Positions 36,149 to 44,702 of a stretch of DNA of 64,000 nucleotides are shown here, one piece after another. The position numbers and the translations under genes are program-made. The number at the start of each line of letters is the position of its first letter. The stretch's first letter is position 1. A model generated the notes under the pieces. That model was not told the DNA's origin and ran no database searches. It was given only the letters and a program-made list of their open reading frames with translations. The stretch is from Pseudolysinimonas sp051954455 (GTDB lineage Bacteria > Actinomycetota > Actinomycetes > Actinomycetales > Microbacteriaceae). The stretch lies in the NCBI RefSeq assembly GCF_051954455.1, contig NZ_JBQCHS010000003.1:1-64000 (forward strand), given 5' to 3'.

Positions 36149-37717
36149 GTGCCGTCCGCGTCCGCCCGCCGTCAGCTGAGCGGCGCCGTCGCCGGCGTGG
36201 TCTCCGCCGGAGCCGCGGTGGGGGCGGGACAGCTCGTCGCCGCTCTCGTCGCGCCGACGGCGGGACCGGTGGTGGCCGTGGGCTCGGCCCTCGTCGACCT
36301 CGCGCCCGGCTGGGCGAAGCACCTCGTCATCGACGTGTTCGGCACGGGCGACAAGCCCGCTCTGCTCATCGCGGTCGGCGTCGTCGTCGCCGCGCTCTCG
36401 GTGCTCGCGGGCGTGCTCGAGGTCCGGCGGCCGCCCGTCGGCACGATCGTCGTCGCCGCGCTCGGGCTGATCGCCGTGGTCGCGGCGCTCACCCGGCACG
36501 CGGCCGGGCCGCTGGACGCGGCGCCTGCGGTGGTGTCGGCGATCGTCGTCATCGGTCTGCTGCGCACCCTCGTCGTCGCCATCCCGCGGGCCGAGACCGG
36601 CCGGGAGCCCGGTGAGGAGTCGGGCGAGGAGCGCCGCGAAGGGCCCGCCGCCCTCACCGGTCCCACGCGCCGCGGCTTCCTCCTGCGCGCCGCGGGCATC
36701 GCGGTGCTCGGCGCGGCGGCCGGCGTCGGCGGCCTCGTCCTCACCGCGGGGAGCCGCACGGTCGTCGCGGCCCGGGCGGCGCTGCGTCTGCCGCGGCCTG
36801 CCACCGCGCTCCCGGCGCCTCCCGCCGAGGCCGACCTCCGCATCCGGGGACTGGCGCCCGTCGTCACACCGAACTCCGCGTTCTACCGCATCGACACGGC
36901 CCTGCAGATCCCGCAGATCGACCCCGCCCGATGGACGCTCCGCATCACGGGCATGGTGCGACGCGAGATCACGGTCAGCTGGGCCGAGCTGCTGGCGCTG
37001 CCGCTCGAGGAGAGCGACACCACGCTCGTCTGCGTGTCGAACGAGGTCGGCGGCGACCTGATCGGCAACGCGCGCTGGCTCGGGTATCCGATCCGGCACC
37101 TGCTCGCACGCGCCCAGCCGTCCCCGGACGCCGACATGGTGCTCTCGACCAGCCAGGACGGCTTCACGGCCGGGACTCCGCTCGAGGCCCTGACCGACCC
37201 CGACCGCGCCGCGATCCTCGCCGTGGGCATGAACGGGGAACCCCTGCCGCTCGAGCACGGCTTCCCGGTCCGGATGGTCGTGCCGGGTCTGTACGGGTAC
37301 GTGTCCGCGACGAAGTGGGTCGTGAAGCTGGAGGTCACCCGGTTCGACCGCGCGACGGCCTACTGGACCGGTCAGGGATGGGCCGAGCGCGGGCCGGTCA
37401 AGCTGGAGTCGCGCATCGACGTGGCGCGCCCCGACGGCGACGGGTACCTCGCCGCCGGGGTGGCCTGGCACCAGCACGTCGGGGTCGAGGCCGTCGAGGT
37501 CCGGGTCGACGACGGGCCCTGGCTGCCGGCCGAGCTGGCGACGGCGATCTCCGCCGACACCTGGGTGCAGTGGCGGCTGCGCTGGCGCCCGGAGCCCGGG
37601 GATCACGTGCTCGCGGTCCGGGCGATCGGCGCCGACGGCGAGGTGCAGACCGCGGCGATCGCCGACGTGCTGCCGGACGGCGCGACCGGCTACGACACCC
37701 GGCGGATCCGGGTCTGA
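36149..37717 (+). CDS. membrane-bound sulfite-oxidase-fold molybdoenzyme
   Basis: 522 residues. The N-terminal ~150 residues form four membrane spans. A charged linker leads to TRRGFLLRAAG (~170), an internal Tat-like twin-Arg segment and a further span, then a molybdopterin-binding domain with Cys ligand near 295 (LVCVSNEVGG). The C-terminal dimerisation/Ig-like domain (GYLAAGVAWHQHVGVEAVEV) is typical of sulfite oxidase homologues. The catalytic domain probably faces outside. GTG 36149. Substrate unknown; it precedes moaA. Confidence 0.9.
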   Translation: MPSASARRQLSGAVAGVVSAGAAVGAGQLVAALVAPTAGPVVAVGSALVDLAPGWAKHLVIDVFGTGDKPALLIAVGVVVAALSVLAGVLEVRRPPVGTIVVAALGLIAVVAALTRHAAGPLDAAPAVVSAIVVIGLLRTLVVAIPRAETGREPGEESGEERREGPAALTGPTRRGFLLRAAGIAVLGAAAGVGGLVLTAGSRTVVAARAALRLPRPATALPAPPAEADLRIRGLAPVVTPNSAFYRIDTALQIPQIDPARWTLRITGMVRREITVSWAELLALPLEESDTTLVCVSNEVGGDLIGNARWLGYPIRHLLARAQPSPDADMVLSTSQDGFTAGTPLEALTDPDRAAILAVGMNGEPLPLEHGFPVRMVVPGLYGYVSATKWVVKLEVTRFDRATAYWTGQGWAERGPVKLESRIDVARPDGDGYLAAGVAWHQHVGVEAVEVRVDDGPWLPAELATAISADTWVQWRLRWRPEPGDHVLAVRAIGADGEVQTAAIADVLPDGATGYDTRRIRV

Positions 37718-37754
37718 GCCGGCCGGGCGCCGGCTCCGAACGTAGGGTGTGGGG

Positions 37755-38744
37755 ATGGGCGGGCTGAGCGACCGGTTCGGGCGCATCGCGCGCGATCTGC
37801 GGATCTCGCTCACCACGGCGTGCTCGCTGCGCTGCACCTACTGCATGCCGGCGGAGGGCCTGCCCGTCATCCCGCGCGACGAGCTGCTGAGCGCGAGCGA
37901 GGTCGCCCGGCTCGTCGGGATCGCCGTGCACCGCCTCGGCCTCACCGAGGTGCGCTTCACGGGCGGGGAGCCCCTCACCCGCGGGGACCTGGTGGAGGTG
38001 GTCCGGCGGAGCGCCGAGGCCGCGCCGGGCATCCCGCTCGCGCTCACGACGAACGGCATCGGGCTCGACCGCCGCGCGGCCGCGCTCGTCGACGCCGGGC
38101 TCACCCGCGTGAACGTGTCGCTCGACACGATCGACCGCGAGCACTTCGCCGCGCTCTCCCGCCGCGACCGCCTGCCCGCGGTGCTCGCCGGGATCGACGC
38201 CGCGCTCGCCGCCGGGCTCACCCCGGTCAAGGTCAACGCGGTCCTCATGCGCGAGACGCTCGACGACGCGCCGGAGCTGCTCGCGTGGGCGCTCGATCGC
38301 GACGTCCGGCTCCGCTTCATCGAGCAGATGCCGCTCGACGCCGACGGGGTCTGGACCGTCGACGCGATGGTCCCGGCCCAGGAGCTCCTCGACGTGCTCG
38401 GCACCCGGTTCGCACTGGAGCCCGCCGGTCGCGACGACCCGGGCGCGCCCGCCGAGCTCTGGCGGGTCGACGGCGGCCCCGGCACCGTGGGCGTCATCGC
38501 CTCCATGACCCGGAGCTTCTGCGCGGCCTGCGACCGCACGCGGGTGACCGCCGAGGGCACCGTCCGCTCTTGTTTGTTCGCCGACGACGAGACCGACCTG
38601 CGCGGCCTGCTGCGCTCCGGCGGCAGCGACGACGAGCTCGAGGCGGCGTGGCGGCGCGCCATGTGGGGCAAGCCCCGCGGCCACGGCGTCGACGACCCCG
38701 GCTACCGCCGCCCGGTCCGCACGATGGGGGCGATCGGTGGCTGA
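37755..38744 (+). CDS. moaA: GTP 3',8-cyclase (molybdenum cofactor step 1)
   Basis: 329 residues, radical SAM enzyme. The N-terminal cluster is C23-x3-C27-x2-C30 in TTACSLRCTYC, the SAM motif is FTGGEPL, and the C-terminal cluster is SFCAACDRTR with a third Cys in VRSCLF. It converts GTP to 3',8-cyclo-GTP. Start ATG 37755 with a GTG two codons earlier as alternative. Unusually the protein ends in GAIGG, not the classical double Gly, because its last codons overlap moaD by 8 nt. Confidence 0.95.
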   Translation: MGGLSDRFGRIARDLRISLTTACSLRCTYCMPAEGLPVIPRDELLSASEVARLVGIAVHRLGLTEVRFTGGEPLTRGDLVEVVRRSAEAAPGIPLALTTNGIGLDRRAAALVDAGLTRVNVSLDTIDREHFAALSRRDRLPAVLAGIDAALAAGLTPVKVNAVLMRETLDDAPELLAWALDRDVRLRFIEQMPLDADGVWTVDAMVPAQELLDVLGTRFALEPAGRDDPGAPAELWRVDGGPGTVGVIASMTRSFCAACDRTRVTAEGTVRSCLFADDETDLRGLLRSGGSDDELEAAWRRAMWGKPRGHGVDDPGYRRPVRTMGAIGG

Positions 38745-38976
38745 GGTCCTCGTGCGCTACTTCGCGGCGGCCGCCGACGCGGCCGGACGCGCGGAGGAGC
38801 CGATCACCGCCGCGACCGCGGGGGAGCTGCGGGACGAGCTCGTCCGGCGCTACGGCGACGTCATGGCGCACGTGCTCGACCGCGGGTCGCTGCTCGTGGA
38901 CGGGGTGGTCACCCGGGATCGCGACGTCGCCCTCGACGCCCGCGTCGACGTCCTCCCGCCGTTCGCGGGCGGATGA
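38737..38976 (+). CDS. moaD: molybdopterin synthase small subunit
   Basis: 79-residue ubiquitin-like sulfur carrier ending PPFAGG; the C-terminal Gly-Gly is adenylated and thiocarboxylated by MoeB and supplies sulfur to the dithiolene. Start GTG overlaps the end of moaA by 8 nt. The large subunit moaE lies on the opposite strand, tail to tail, 7 bp away. Confidence 0.92.
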   Translation: MAEVLVRYFAAAADAAGRAEEPITAATAGELRDELVRRYGDVMAHVLDRGSLLVDGVVTRDRDVALDARVDVLPPFAGG

Positions 38977-38983
38977 GCCGCGG

Positions 38984-39397
38984 CTAGAGCCCGACCCACT
39001 CCGTCGCACCGTCGGCGAGCAGCTGCCGCTTCCAGATCGGCGCCCCCGACTTGATCGCGTCGACGAGCTCCGCGCAGGTCGCGAACGCCTCCGCGCGATG
39101 GGCGGCGGCGACGACCGCGACGAGCGCCACGTCGCCGACGACGAGGTGCCCGATCCGGTGCGCGGCGGCGACGCGGAGGCCGCTCCCGCTCGCGACGCGC
39201 GCGCAGATGTCGCGGAGGAAGCGCTCCGCGTCCGGGTGCGCCGAGTAGTCGAGCGCGGTGACCGCCGAGCCGTGGTCGTGGTCGCGGATGACGCCCTCGA
39301 AGACGACGACGGCGCCGTCCGCGTCGGTCGCGGCGAACGCCTCGAGCTCGGCCCGGTCGATCGGCCCGTCGACGAGCCGGGCGAGCGATTCAGCCAT
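38984..39397 (-). CDS. moaE: molybdopterin synthase catalytic subunit
   Basis: 137 residues. Family signatures: VVVFEGVIRDHDHG (usually F-x-G-x-V-R), LDYSAHPDAERFL, HRIGHLVVGDVALVAVVAAAHR and the catalytic Lys region AIKSGAPIWKRQ. It converts precursor Z to molybdopterin with MoaD. The start overlaps the upstream moaC-mogA fusion by 8 nt. A minus-strand operon runs moeB - moeA - moaCB - moaE. Confidence 0.94.
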   Translation of the reverse strand: MAESLARLVDGPIDRAELEAFAATDADGAVVVFEGVIRDHDHGSAVTALDYSAHPDAERFLRDICARVASGSGLRVAAAHRIGHLVVGDVALVAVVAAAHRAEAFATCAELVDAIKSGAPIWKRQLLADGATEWVGL

Positions 39398-40373
39398 GGT
39401 CGCCGCCCTCCACCTGATCGAGGAGGTGCGGCAGCAGCTCCGCGAGCACCCCGAGCCCGTCGCGGACGCCGCCGCGGGAGCCGGGCAGGTTCACGACCAC
39501 CGTGCGCCCGGCGAGCCCCGCGGTGGCGCGGGAGAGGTCGGCGGTCGGGACCGACGTGCGCCCGGCCGCCCGGATCGCCTCGGCCACGCCGGGCAGCTCC
39601 CGATCGACGACGGCGCGCGTGGACTCCGGGGTGCGGTCGGTCGGCGACGGCCCCGTCCCGCCCGTCGTGAGGATCACGGCCGGGCGCCGGGCGACGGCGG
39701 CCCGGAGCGCGGCGAGGACGTCGGCGTCGGGGGTGACGACGACCTCCGCCCGGAGCCCGCGCTCCGCGAGCCAGTCGGCGATCAGGGGGCCCGTCGCGTC
39801 CTCGCGCTCGCCCGAGGCCGCCCGGGTGGACGCGACGACGACGATCGCGGCGCCGGCGTCCACGGCCGCCGATCGGTCGCTCTTGCCGCCCGTCTTCGAC
39901 ACCAGCCGGATGCCGCCGAGCACGCAGTCCGGGTCGACCGCCTTGACCATGTCGTGCAGGGCGAGCCCGGCCACCGCGACGGCGGTGAGCGCCTCCATCT
40001 CGACGCCGGTCCGCGCGGTCACCGCGACCTCGGCGCGGATCCGCACCGATGCGTCCTCGAGCGCGAGGTCGACGACGACCTGGTCCAACGGCAGCAGGTG
40101 GGCGAGCGGGATGAGCTCGCTCGTGCGCTTGGCGCCGCCGATGCCGGCGATCCGCGCGGTCGCCAGCACGTCGCCCTTCGGCATCCGGCCGTCGCGGATG
40201 AGCGCGATCACCTCGGCCGTGGTCTCGAGCACGCCCTCCGCGACCGCGACGCGGCGCGTGACGGGCTTCGCGCCGACGTCGACCATCCGGGCGCGGCCCT
40301 CGTCATCGAGGTGCGTCAGCCGACTCGCCGATTCCGGGCCGCTCGCCGATTCCCGGCCGCTCACAAATCCCAT
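39390..40373 (-). CDS. moaCB: bifunctional MoaC (cPMP synthase) - MogA/MoaB fusion
   Basis: 327 residues. Residues ~17-160 are MoaC (LTHLDDEGRARMVDVGAKPVT, GGAKRTSELIPLAHLL, VEMEALTAVAVAGLALHDMVKA), making cyclic pyranopterin monophosphate. Residues ~170-327 are a MogA/MoaB molybdopterin adenylyltransferase (ILTTGGTGPSPTDRTPE, VNLPGSRGGVRDGL; the usual Pro in GSPGG is Arg here). Such fusions occur in actinobacteria. A duplicated ESAS-GP-ESAS stretch near the N-terminus shows a small tandem DNA repeat. Overlaps moeA by 13 nt and moaE by 8 nt. Confidence 0.93.
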   Translation of the reverse strand: MGFVSGRESASGPESASRLTHLDDEGRARMVDVGAKPVTRRVAVAEGVLETTAEVIALIRDGRMPKGDVLATARIAGIGGAKRTSELIPLAHLLPLDQVVVDLALEDASVRIRAEVAVTARTGVEMEALTAVAVAGLALHDMVKAVDPDCVLGGIRLVSKTGGKSDRSAAVDAGAAIVVVASTRAASGEREDATGPLIADWLAERGLRAEVVVTPDADVLAALRAAVARRPAVILTTGGTGPSPTDRTPESTRAVVDRELPGVAEAIRAAGRTSVPTADLSRATAGLAGRTVVVNLPGSRGGVRDGLGVLAELLPHLLDQVEGGDHG

Positions 40374-41539
40374 GTCTCCACACTCTCACCGGCGCGCACC
40401 GCGGTCGTCTCCTCCGGGATCACGATCAGGACGTCGGAGGCCGCGAGCGCGGCGACCAGGTGCGAGCCCGGGCCGGCCACCGTCTCCACCGCGCCGTCGT
40501 CGCGGCGGCGCCCGCGCAGGTACTGCCGCCGGCCCGCGACGGACACGAGGTCGTGGGCGAGCGGCGCCGGCCCCCGTCGCGGCGCGGGGATCCCGGCGAT
40601 CTCGCGGAGGGTCGGCGCCAGCAGGATCTCGAAGCTCAGCTGGCTGGACACCGGGTTGCCGGGGAAGCAGACCACGGGCACGCCCGCCCATGCGCCGAGC
40701 GCCTGCGGCCCGCCCGGCTGCATCGCGAGCACGTCGACGACGGCCCCGCGCGGCTCGAGCACCTCGCGCACGACCTCGTAGTCGCCCATCGAGATGCCGC
40801 CGCTCGTCACGATCAGCTCGGCGCCGGCCGCGACGGCGGCGTCGAGCAGCGCGACGAGGTCGTCCGGGGCGTCGGCGACGCGGCCGCGGTGCGCCACCTC
40901 GGCGCCGGCGGCGCGGGCGGCGGCCTCGAGGGCGACGCCGTTGGCGTCGGGGATCCGGCCCGGGCCGAGCTCGGCGCCCGGCTCGACGAGCTCGCTGCCG
41001 GTGCTGACGACGGCGATCCGGACCCGGGTGAGGACGTCGACCTCCGCGAGCCCCGCGGCGGCGAGCGCGGCGAGGTGGCGCGAACCCAGTCGGGTCGACG
41101 CCGGGAGGATCGCGGCGCCGGCCGGCAGGTCCGACCCGCGTTCGCGGATGTAGCGGCCGGCCTGCGCGGCGGGGAGGTCCGCCCGGTCGCCCGCGACGTG
41201 CGCCTCCTCGACCGGGATCACGGCGTCCGCACCCCCGGGGACGGGGGCGCCCGTCATGATGCGGGCGACGGTGCCCGGCGCGAGGGCCGCGGGGGTGCCG
41301 GGGGCGGCGGGGATCGCGTCGGCGATCGGCAGCTCGCCCGGCAGCTCGGCGGCGCGGGCCGCGAATCCGTCCATCTGCGAATTGCGGAACGGCGGCAGAT
41401 CGATCGGGGACGCGACGGCCGCGGCGGTCACCCGGCCGAGCGCGTCCGCGAGGGGGAGGAGCTCGGAGCCGCGGCGGCGCAGCGGCGCGAGGGCGGCGGC
41501 GACCCGTGCCGCGTGGACCTCGACCGGCGTCCGGGCCAT
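40361..41539 (-). CDS. moeA: molybdopterin molybdenumtransferase
   Basis: 392 residues. It shows LPPFRNSQMDGFA, MTGAPVPGGADAVIPVE, VSTGSELVEPG, VTSGGISMGDYEVVREVL and CFPGNPVSSQLSFEILL. All are MoeA signatures of the insertase that puts molybdate into adenylated molybdopterin. It overlaps moeB by 1 nt and moaCB by 13 nt. Confidence 0.95.
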   Translation of the reverse strand: MARTPVEVHAARVAAALAPLRRRGSELLPLADALGRVTAAAVASPIDLPPFRNSQMDGFAARAAELPGELPIADAIPAAPGTPAALAPGTVARIMTGAPVPGGADAVIPVEEAHVAGDRADLPAAQAGRYIRERGSDLPAGAAILPASTRLGSRHLAALAAAGLAEVDVLTRVRIAVVSTGSELVEPGAELGPGRIPDANGVALEAAARAAGAEVAHRGRVADAPDDLVALLDAAVAAGAELIVTSGGISMGDYEVVREVLEPRGAVVDVLAMQPGGPQALGAWAGVPVVCFPGNPVSSQLSFEILLAPTLREIAGIPAPRRGPAPLAHDLVSVAGRRQYLRGRRRDDGAVETVAGPGSHLVAALAASDVLIVIPEETTAVRAGESVETWDL

Positions 41540-42600
41540 CAGCGGCCGCTCCGGCGCAGGGCGTCGACGCCGCCCGCGAGCTGGCGCGCCCGGAATCCGC
41601 CGGCCCGGAGCAGCTCGACGGCCCGCCGCGACCGGATGCCGCGCTGGCACGCCACCACGATCGGGCGCTCCGGGCTCAGCTCGCCGGCGCGCCGCTCCAG
41701 CTCGCCGAGGGGGATCAGCACCGAGCCGGCCAGCGGCGCGTCGACCGCCTCCTCCGGCTCGCGCACGTCGAGCAGGAGCGCACCGTCGCGCACCAGGACC
41801 GCCTCGAGCTGCGCCGGATCGACGTCGTCCCCGCCGTCGCCGGCGGCGGCCTCGTGTCGCACCGCCGCGGTCGGGCGTGCGCCTGCACGGCGGTAGACGA
41901 CCTCCCGGATCGACCCGGTGCGCGCGTCGTACATCTGCGCCCGCCCGACGAGCGGGTCGCCGAGACCGGAGAGCAGCTTGAGCGCCTCCGTCGCCATGAG
42001 GCCGCCGATCACTGCGCACACCGTGGGCAGCACGCCGACGATCTCGCAGCTGAGATCGTCGGCCGGATCCTCGTGCGGGTAGAGGTCGCGATAGCCGATG
42101 CCCGCCGCCTCCGAGGAGACCCCGACCTGACCGGCCCACCCGAGCGCGGACCCCCACACGAGCGGGATCCCCGCCTCGGCCGCCGCGTCGTCGGCCAGGT
42201 AGCGGGTGGCGGAGGTGTCGCTCCCGTCGACCAGCAGGTCGGCACCGTCGAGCAGATCCGCCGCGCCGGCGGCGTCGAACCGCCCCACGAAGACGCGCAC
42301 CTCGGCCTCCGGGGCGAGCAGCGCCAGGGACGCGGCGGCCGACTCCGCCTTCGACCGGCCGACGTCGGCGACGCCGTGGATCGTCTGACGATGGAGGTTG
42401 GAGGCCTCCACGAGGTCGTCGTCGACGATCGTGATCCGGCCGACGCCCGCCGCCGCGAGCGCGGGGAGGACCGCGCTGCCGAGCCCGCCGGCACCGATGA
42501 CGACCACGTGCGCGGCGGCCAGGCGCGCCTGCGCCGTGTCGCCGAATCCGGTCAGCGTCCGCTGACGCAGGAATCGGGGGGACTGCGGGTCGACCGGCAC
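41539..42600 (-). CDS. moeB: MoeB-type adenylyltransferase with C-terminal rhodanese domain
   Basis: 353 residues. The ThiF/MoeB domain (~1-240) has the nucleotide loop VVIGAGGLGSAVLPAL near 33-48, the DDLVEASNLHRQ motif and PTVCAVIGGLMATEALKLL. The usual Zn-binding Cys pairs of E. coli MoeB are not obvious. The rhodanese domain (~260-353) has a Cys in VVACQRGIRSRRA (~316). It activates the MoaD C-terminus and probably delivers sulfur in the same chain. First gene of the minus-strand moe/moa operon, divergent from the HTH-TOBE regulator. Confidence 0.93.
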   Translation of the reverse strand: MPVDPQSPRFLRQRTLTGFGDTAQARLAAAHVVVIGAGGLGSAVLPALAAAGVGRITIVDDDLVEASNLHRQTIHGVADVGRSKAESAAASLALLAPEAEVRVFVGRFDAAGAADLLDGADLLVDGSDTSATRYLADDAAAEAGIPLVWGSALGWAGQVGVSSEAAGIGYRDLYPHEDPADDLSCEIVGVLPTVCAVIGGLMATEALKLLSGLGDPLVGRAQMYDARTGSIREVVYRRAGARPTAAVRHEAAAGDGGDDVDPAQLEAVLVRDGALLLDVREPEEAVDAPLAGSVLIPLGELERRAGELSPERPIVVACQRGIRSRRAVELLRAGGFRARQLAGGVDALRRSGR

Positions 42601-42695
42601 GCACTCGATTCTTCCGCGCGGACCCGGAACGCGCTCGCCGCATCCACGGATAAAGTGAGCTGGAAGCGCCGCGGACGCGGCAGGAGGGGGCGTGA

Positions 42696-43103
42696 ATGGC
42701 CGAGTTCCGCATCGCCCAGGCCGCCGCCCTGCTCGGGGTCAGCGACGACACCGTCCGCCGATGGGGCGACAGCGGCCGGCTGCGCATCCGCAAGGACGGG
42801 TCGCATCACACCGTCGACGGGGTCGACCTGCTCCCTCTCCTCGTCGAGAACCCGACGCGCGCGGCGATGGCCGAGGCCTTCCCCGCGGCACGCACCTCCG
42901 CGCGCAACCGCTTCGTCGGGCTCGTGACCGCCGTGACGAAGGACGGTGTCATGGCGCAGGTCGACCTGCAGGCGGGGCCGTTCCGCGTGGTGTCGCTCAT
43001 GACCCGCGAGGCCGCCGACGAGCTCGGCCTCGAGCCGGGCATGCTCGCCTCCGCGACCGTCAAGGCGACGACCGTCGTCGTCGACCTGCCGGGGGAGGTC
43101 TGA
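42696..43103 (+). CDS. HTH-TOBE molybdate-binding regulator
   Basis: 135 residues. An N-terminal MerR-like/excisionase-type helix-turn-helix (IAQAAALLGVSDDTVRRWGD) is followed by one TOBE/Mop domain (SARNRFVGLVTAVTKDG to ATVKATTVVV). Mop/TOBE domains bind molybdate. It leads the mod operon with a strong GGAGGGGG site, and modC lacks its own TOBE domain, so this protein is the probable molybdate sensor and repressor (inference). Confidence 0.88.
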   Translation: MAEFRIAQAAALLGVSDDTVRRWGDSGRLRIRKDGSHHTVDGVDLLPLLVENPTRAAMAEAFPAARTSARNRFVGLVTAVTKDGVMAQVDLQAGPFRVVSLMTREAADELGLEPGMLASATVKATTVVVDLPGEV

Positions 43104-43888
43104 CCATCCGCATCGCCCGATCCGCCGCGCTCGCCGCCGCCGCGCTCCTGGCTCTCGCGGGGTGCTCCACCGGGGGCCCGCCCCCGTCGTCGAGCCGCAC
43201 CGCCGCGCCGCTCTCCGGGACGGTGACCGTCCTCGCCGCGGCCTCGCTCACCGAGACCTTCGACGCCCTCGGCGCCGGGTTCGAGAAGCGGCACCCGGGC
43301 GTCACCGTCTCGACGACCTACGGCGGCAGCGGGGCGCTCGCCCAGCAGATCGTGCAGGGCGCGCCCGTCGACGTGTTCGCCTCCGCGGCGGGCGCGCCGA
43401 TGATGACCGTCACGAAGGCGGGGCTCGCCGCGCGGCCGACCGTGTTCGCCACCAACGTGCTCGAGCTCGTGGTGCCGAAGGGGAATCCCGCGCACGTGGA
43501 GTCGCTCGCGGACCTGTCGAGGCCCGGCCTCAAGGTGGTGCTCTGCGACATGACCGTGCCCTGCGGGTCCGCCGCGCAGACGCTCCTCCAGAAGGCGGGC
43601 GTCGCCGTCCGGCCCGTGAGCCTGGAGCAGGACGTCAAGCAGGTGCTGTCGAAGGTCGAGCTCGACGAGGCCGACGCCGGGCTCGTCTACGTGACCGACG
43701 CCCGGTCCGCCCACGGGGAGGTCGCGACGGTCGATGTGCCGGAGGCGACGGCGGTCGTCAACGACTACCCGATCGCCGTGCTCGAGAAGGCGCCGAACCC
43801 CGCCGCGGCGCGGGCGTTCGTCGCCTACGTCCGCAGTCCGGTCGGAACGAAGGCGCTGAGGGATGCCGGCTTCGGCCCCGCCCCGTAG
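43100..43888 (+). CDS. modA: molybdate ABC transporter substrate-binding lipoprotein
   Basis: 262 residues. Lipoprotein signal with lipobox ALAGC (Cys ~22). The mature part has TVTVLAAASLTETFDALGAGFEK, TTYGGSGALAQQIVQGAPVDVFASA and VNDYPIAVL, all ModA features. No ATG or GTG exists in frame before the signal peptide. The only candidates are CTG 43100 (overlapping the previous stop) or ATC 43106, which sits 7 nt after a GGAGG. The end overlaps modB by 26 nt. Confidence 0.9.
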   Translation: MTIRIARSAALAAAALLALAGCSTGGPPPSSSRTAAPLSGTVTVLAAASLTETFDALGAGFEKRHPGVTVSTTYGGSGALAQQIVQGAPVDVFASAAGAPMMTVTKAGLAARPTVFATNVLELVVPKGNPAHVESLADLSRPGLKVVLCDMTVPCGSAAQTLLQKAGVAVRPVSLEQDVKQVLSKVELDEADAGLVYVTDARSAHGEVATVDVPEATAVVNDYPIAVLEKAPNPAAARAFVAYVRSPVGTKALRDAGFGPAP

Positions 43889-44702
43889 CCGCGGCCGGCG
43901 TCCGCTGCGCCGCCGGCGCCCCCCGCTCGTCGTCGGGGCCCTGGCCGCACTGGGCCTTGCGCTGCTGGTGCTGCCGCTCGTCGCCGTCCTCCTCCGCGCC
44001 CCGTGGGGATCGCTCGGTGCGCTGGTCGCGCGCCCCGAGGTCGGACAGGCGCTCTGGCTGTCGCTCTCGACCGGCGCGGTCTCGACGGCGCTGTCGCTCG
44101 TGCTCGGCGTGCCGCTGGCGATCGTCCTCGCGCGTGCCGAGGCGTGGCCCACGATGCCCCGGCGGCTGCTGCGCGCGGCCGTGACGATCCCGCTTGTCCT
44201 GCCGCCCGTCGTCGGTGGCATCGCGCTCCTGATGCTCCTCGGGCGCAACGGCGTTCTCGGCCGCCCCCTCGCCGCCCTCGGCGTCACGCTGCCGTTCACC
44301 ACGCCGGCCGTCGTGATCGCGCAGACCTTCGTGGCGATGCCCTTCCTGGTGTTCGCGGTCGAGGGGGCGCTGCGCGCCTCAGACCGGCGGGCGGAGGACG
44401 CGGCCGCCACTCTGGGCGCGTCACCGTTCCAGGTTCTCCGGCTGGTGACGGCGCCGGCGGTGGCCCCCGGCATCGCGGCGGGCGCGGTGCTCTGCTTCGC
44501 GCGCGCGCTCGGCGAGTTCGGCGCGACGATCACCTTCGCCGGCAGCTTCCCGGGCGTGACCCGCACCCTCCCGATCGCGAGCTACCTCGCACTGGAGTCC
44601 GACCCCGACGAGGCCATCGCCCTCGCGCTCGTGCTGCTCGTCGTCTCCGTGGCGGTGCTCCTCGCCCTGCGCGATCGCTGGCTGCCGGGGGTGCGAGGAT
44701 GA
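43863..44702 (+). CDS. modB: molybdate ABC transporter permease
   Basis: 279 residues, five to six spans. The cytoplasmic EAA-type loop is ASDRRAEDAAATLGASPFQVLRLVTAP. The core has PLVLPPVVGGIALLMLLGRNG and ALGEFGATITFAGSFPG, both typical of ModB. Starts within modA and overlaps modC by 4 nt. Confidence 0.95.
   Translation: MPASAPPRSRGRRPLRRRRPPLVVGALAALGLALLVLPLVAVLLRAPWGSLGALVARPEVGQALWLSLSTGAVSTALSLVLGVPLAIVLARAEAWPTMPRRLLRAAVTIPLVLPPVVGGIALLMLLGRNGVLGRPLAALGVTLPFTTPAVVIAQTFVAMPFLVFAVEGALRASDRRAEDAAATLGASPFQVLRLVTAPAVAPGIAAGAVLCFARALGEFGATITFAGSFPGVTRTLPIASYLALESDPDEAIALALVLLVVSVAVLLALRDRWLPGVRG

Noticed and set aside
35144..37837. Minus-strand open frame of about 900 codons over the molybdoenzyme genes
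   Set aside because: Low-complexity Arg/Gly/His composition, no domain, and it lies opposite three well-recognised plus-strand genes.
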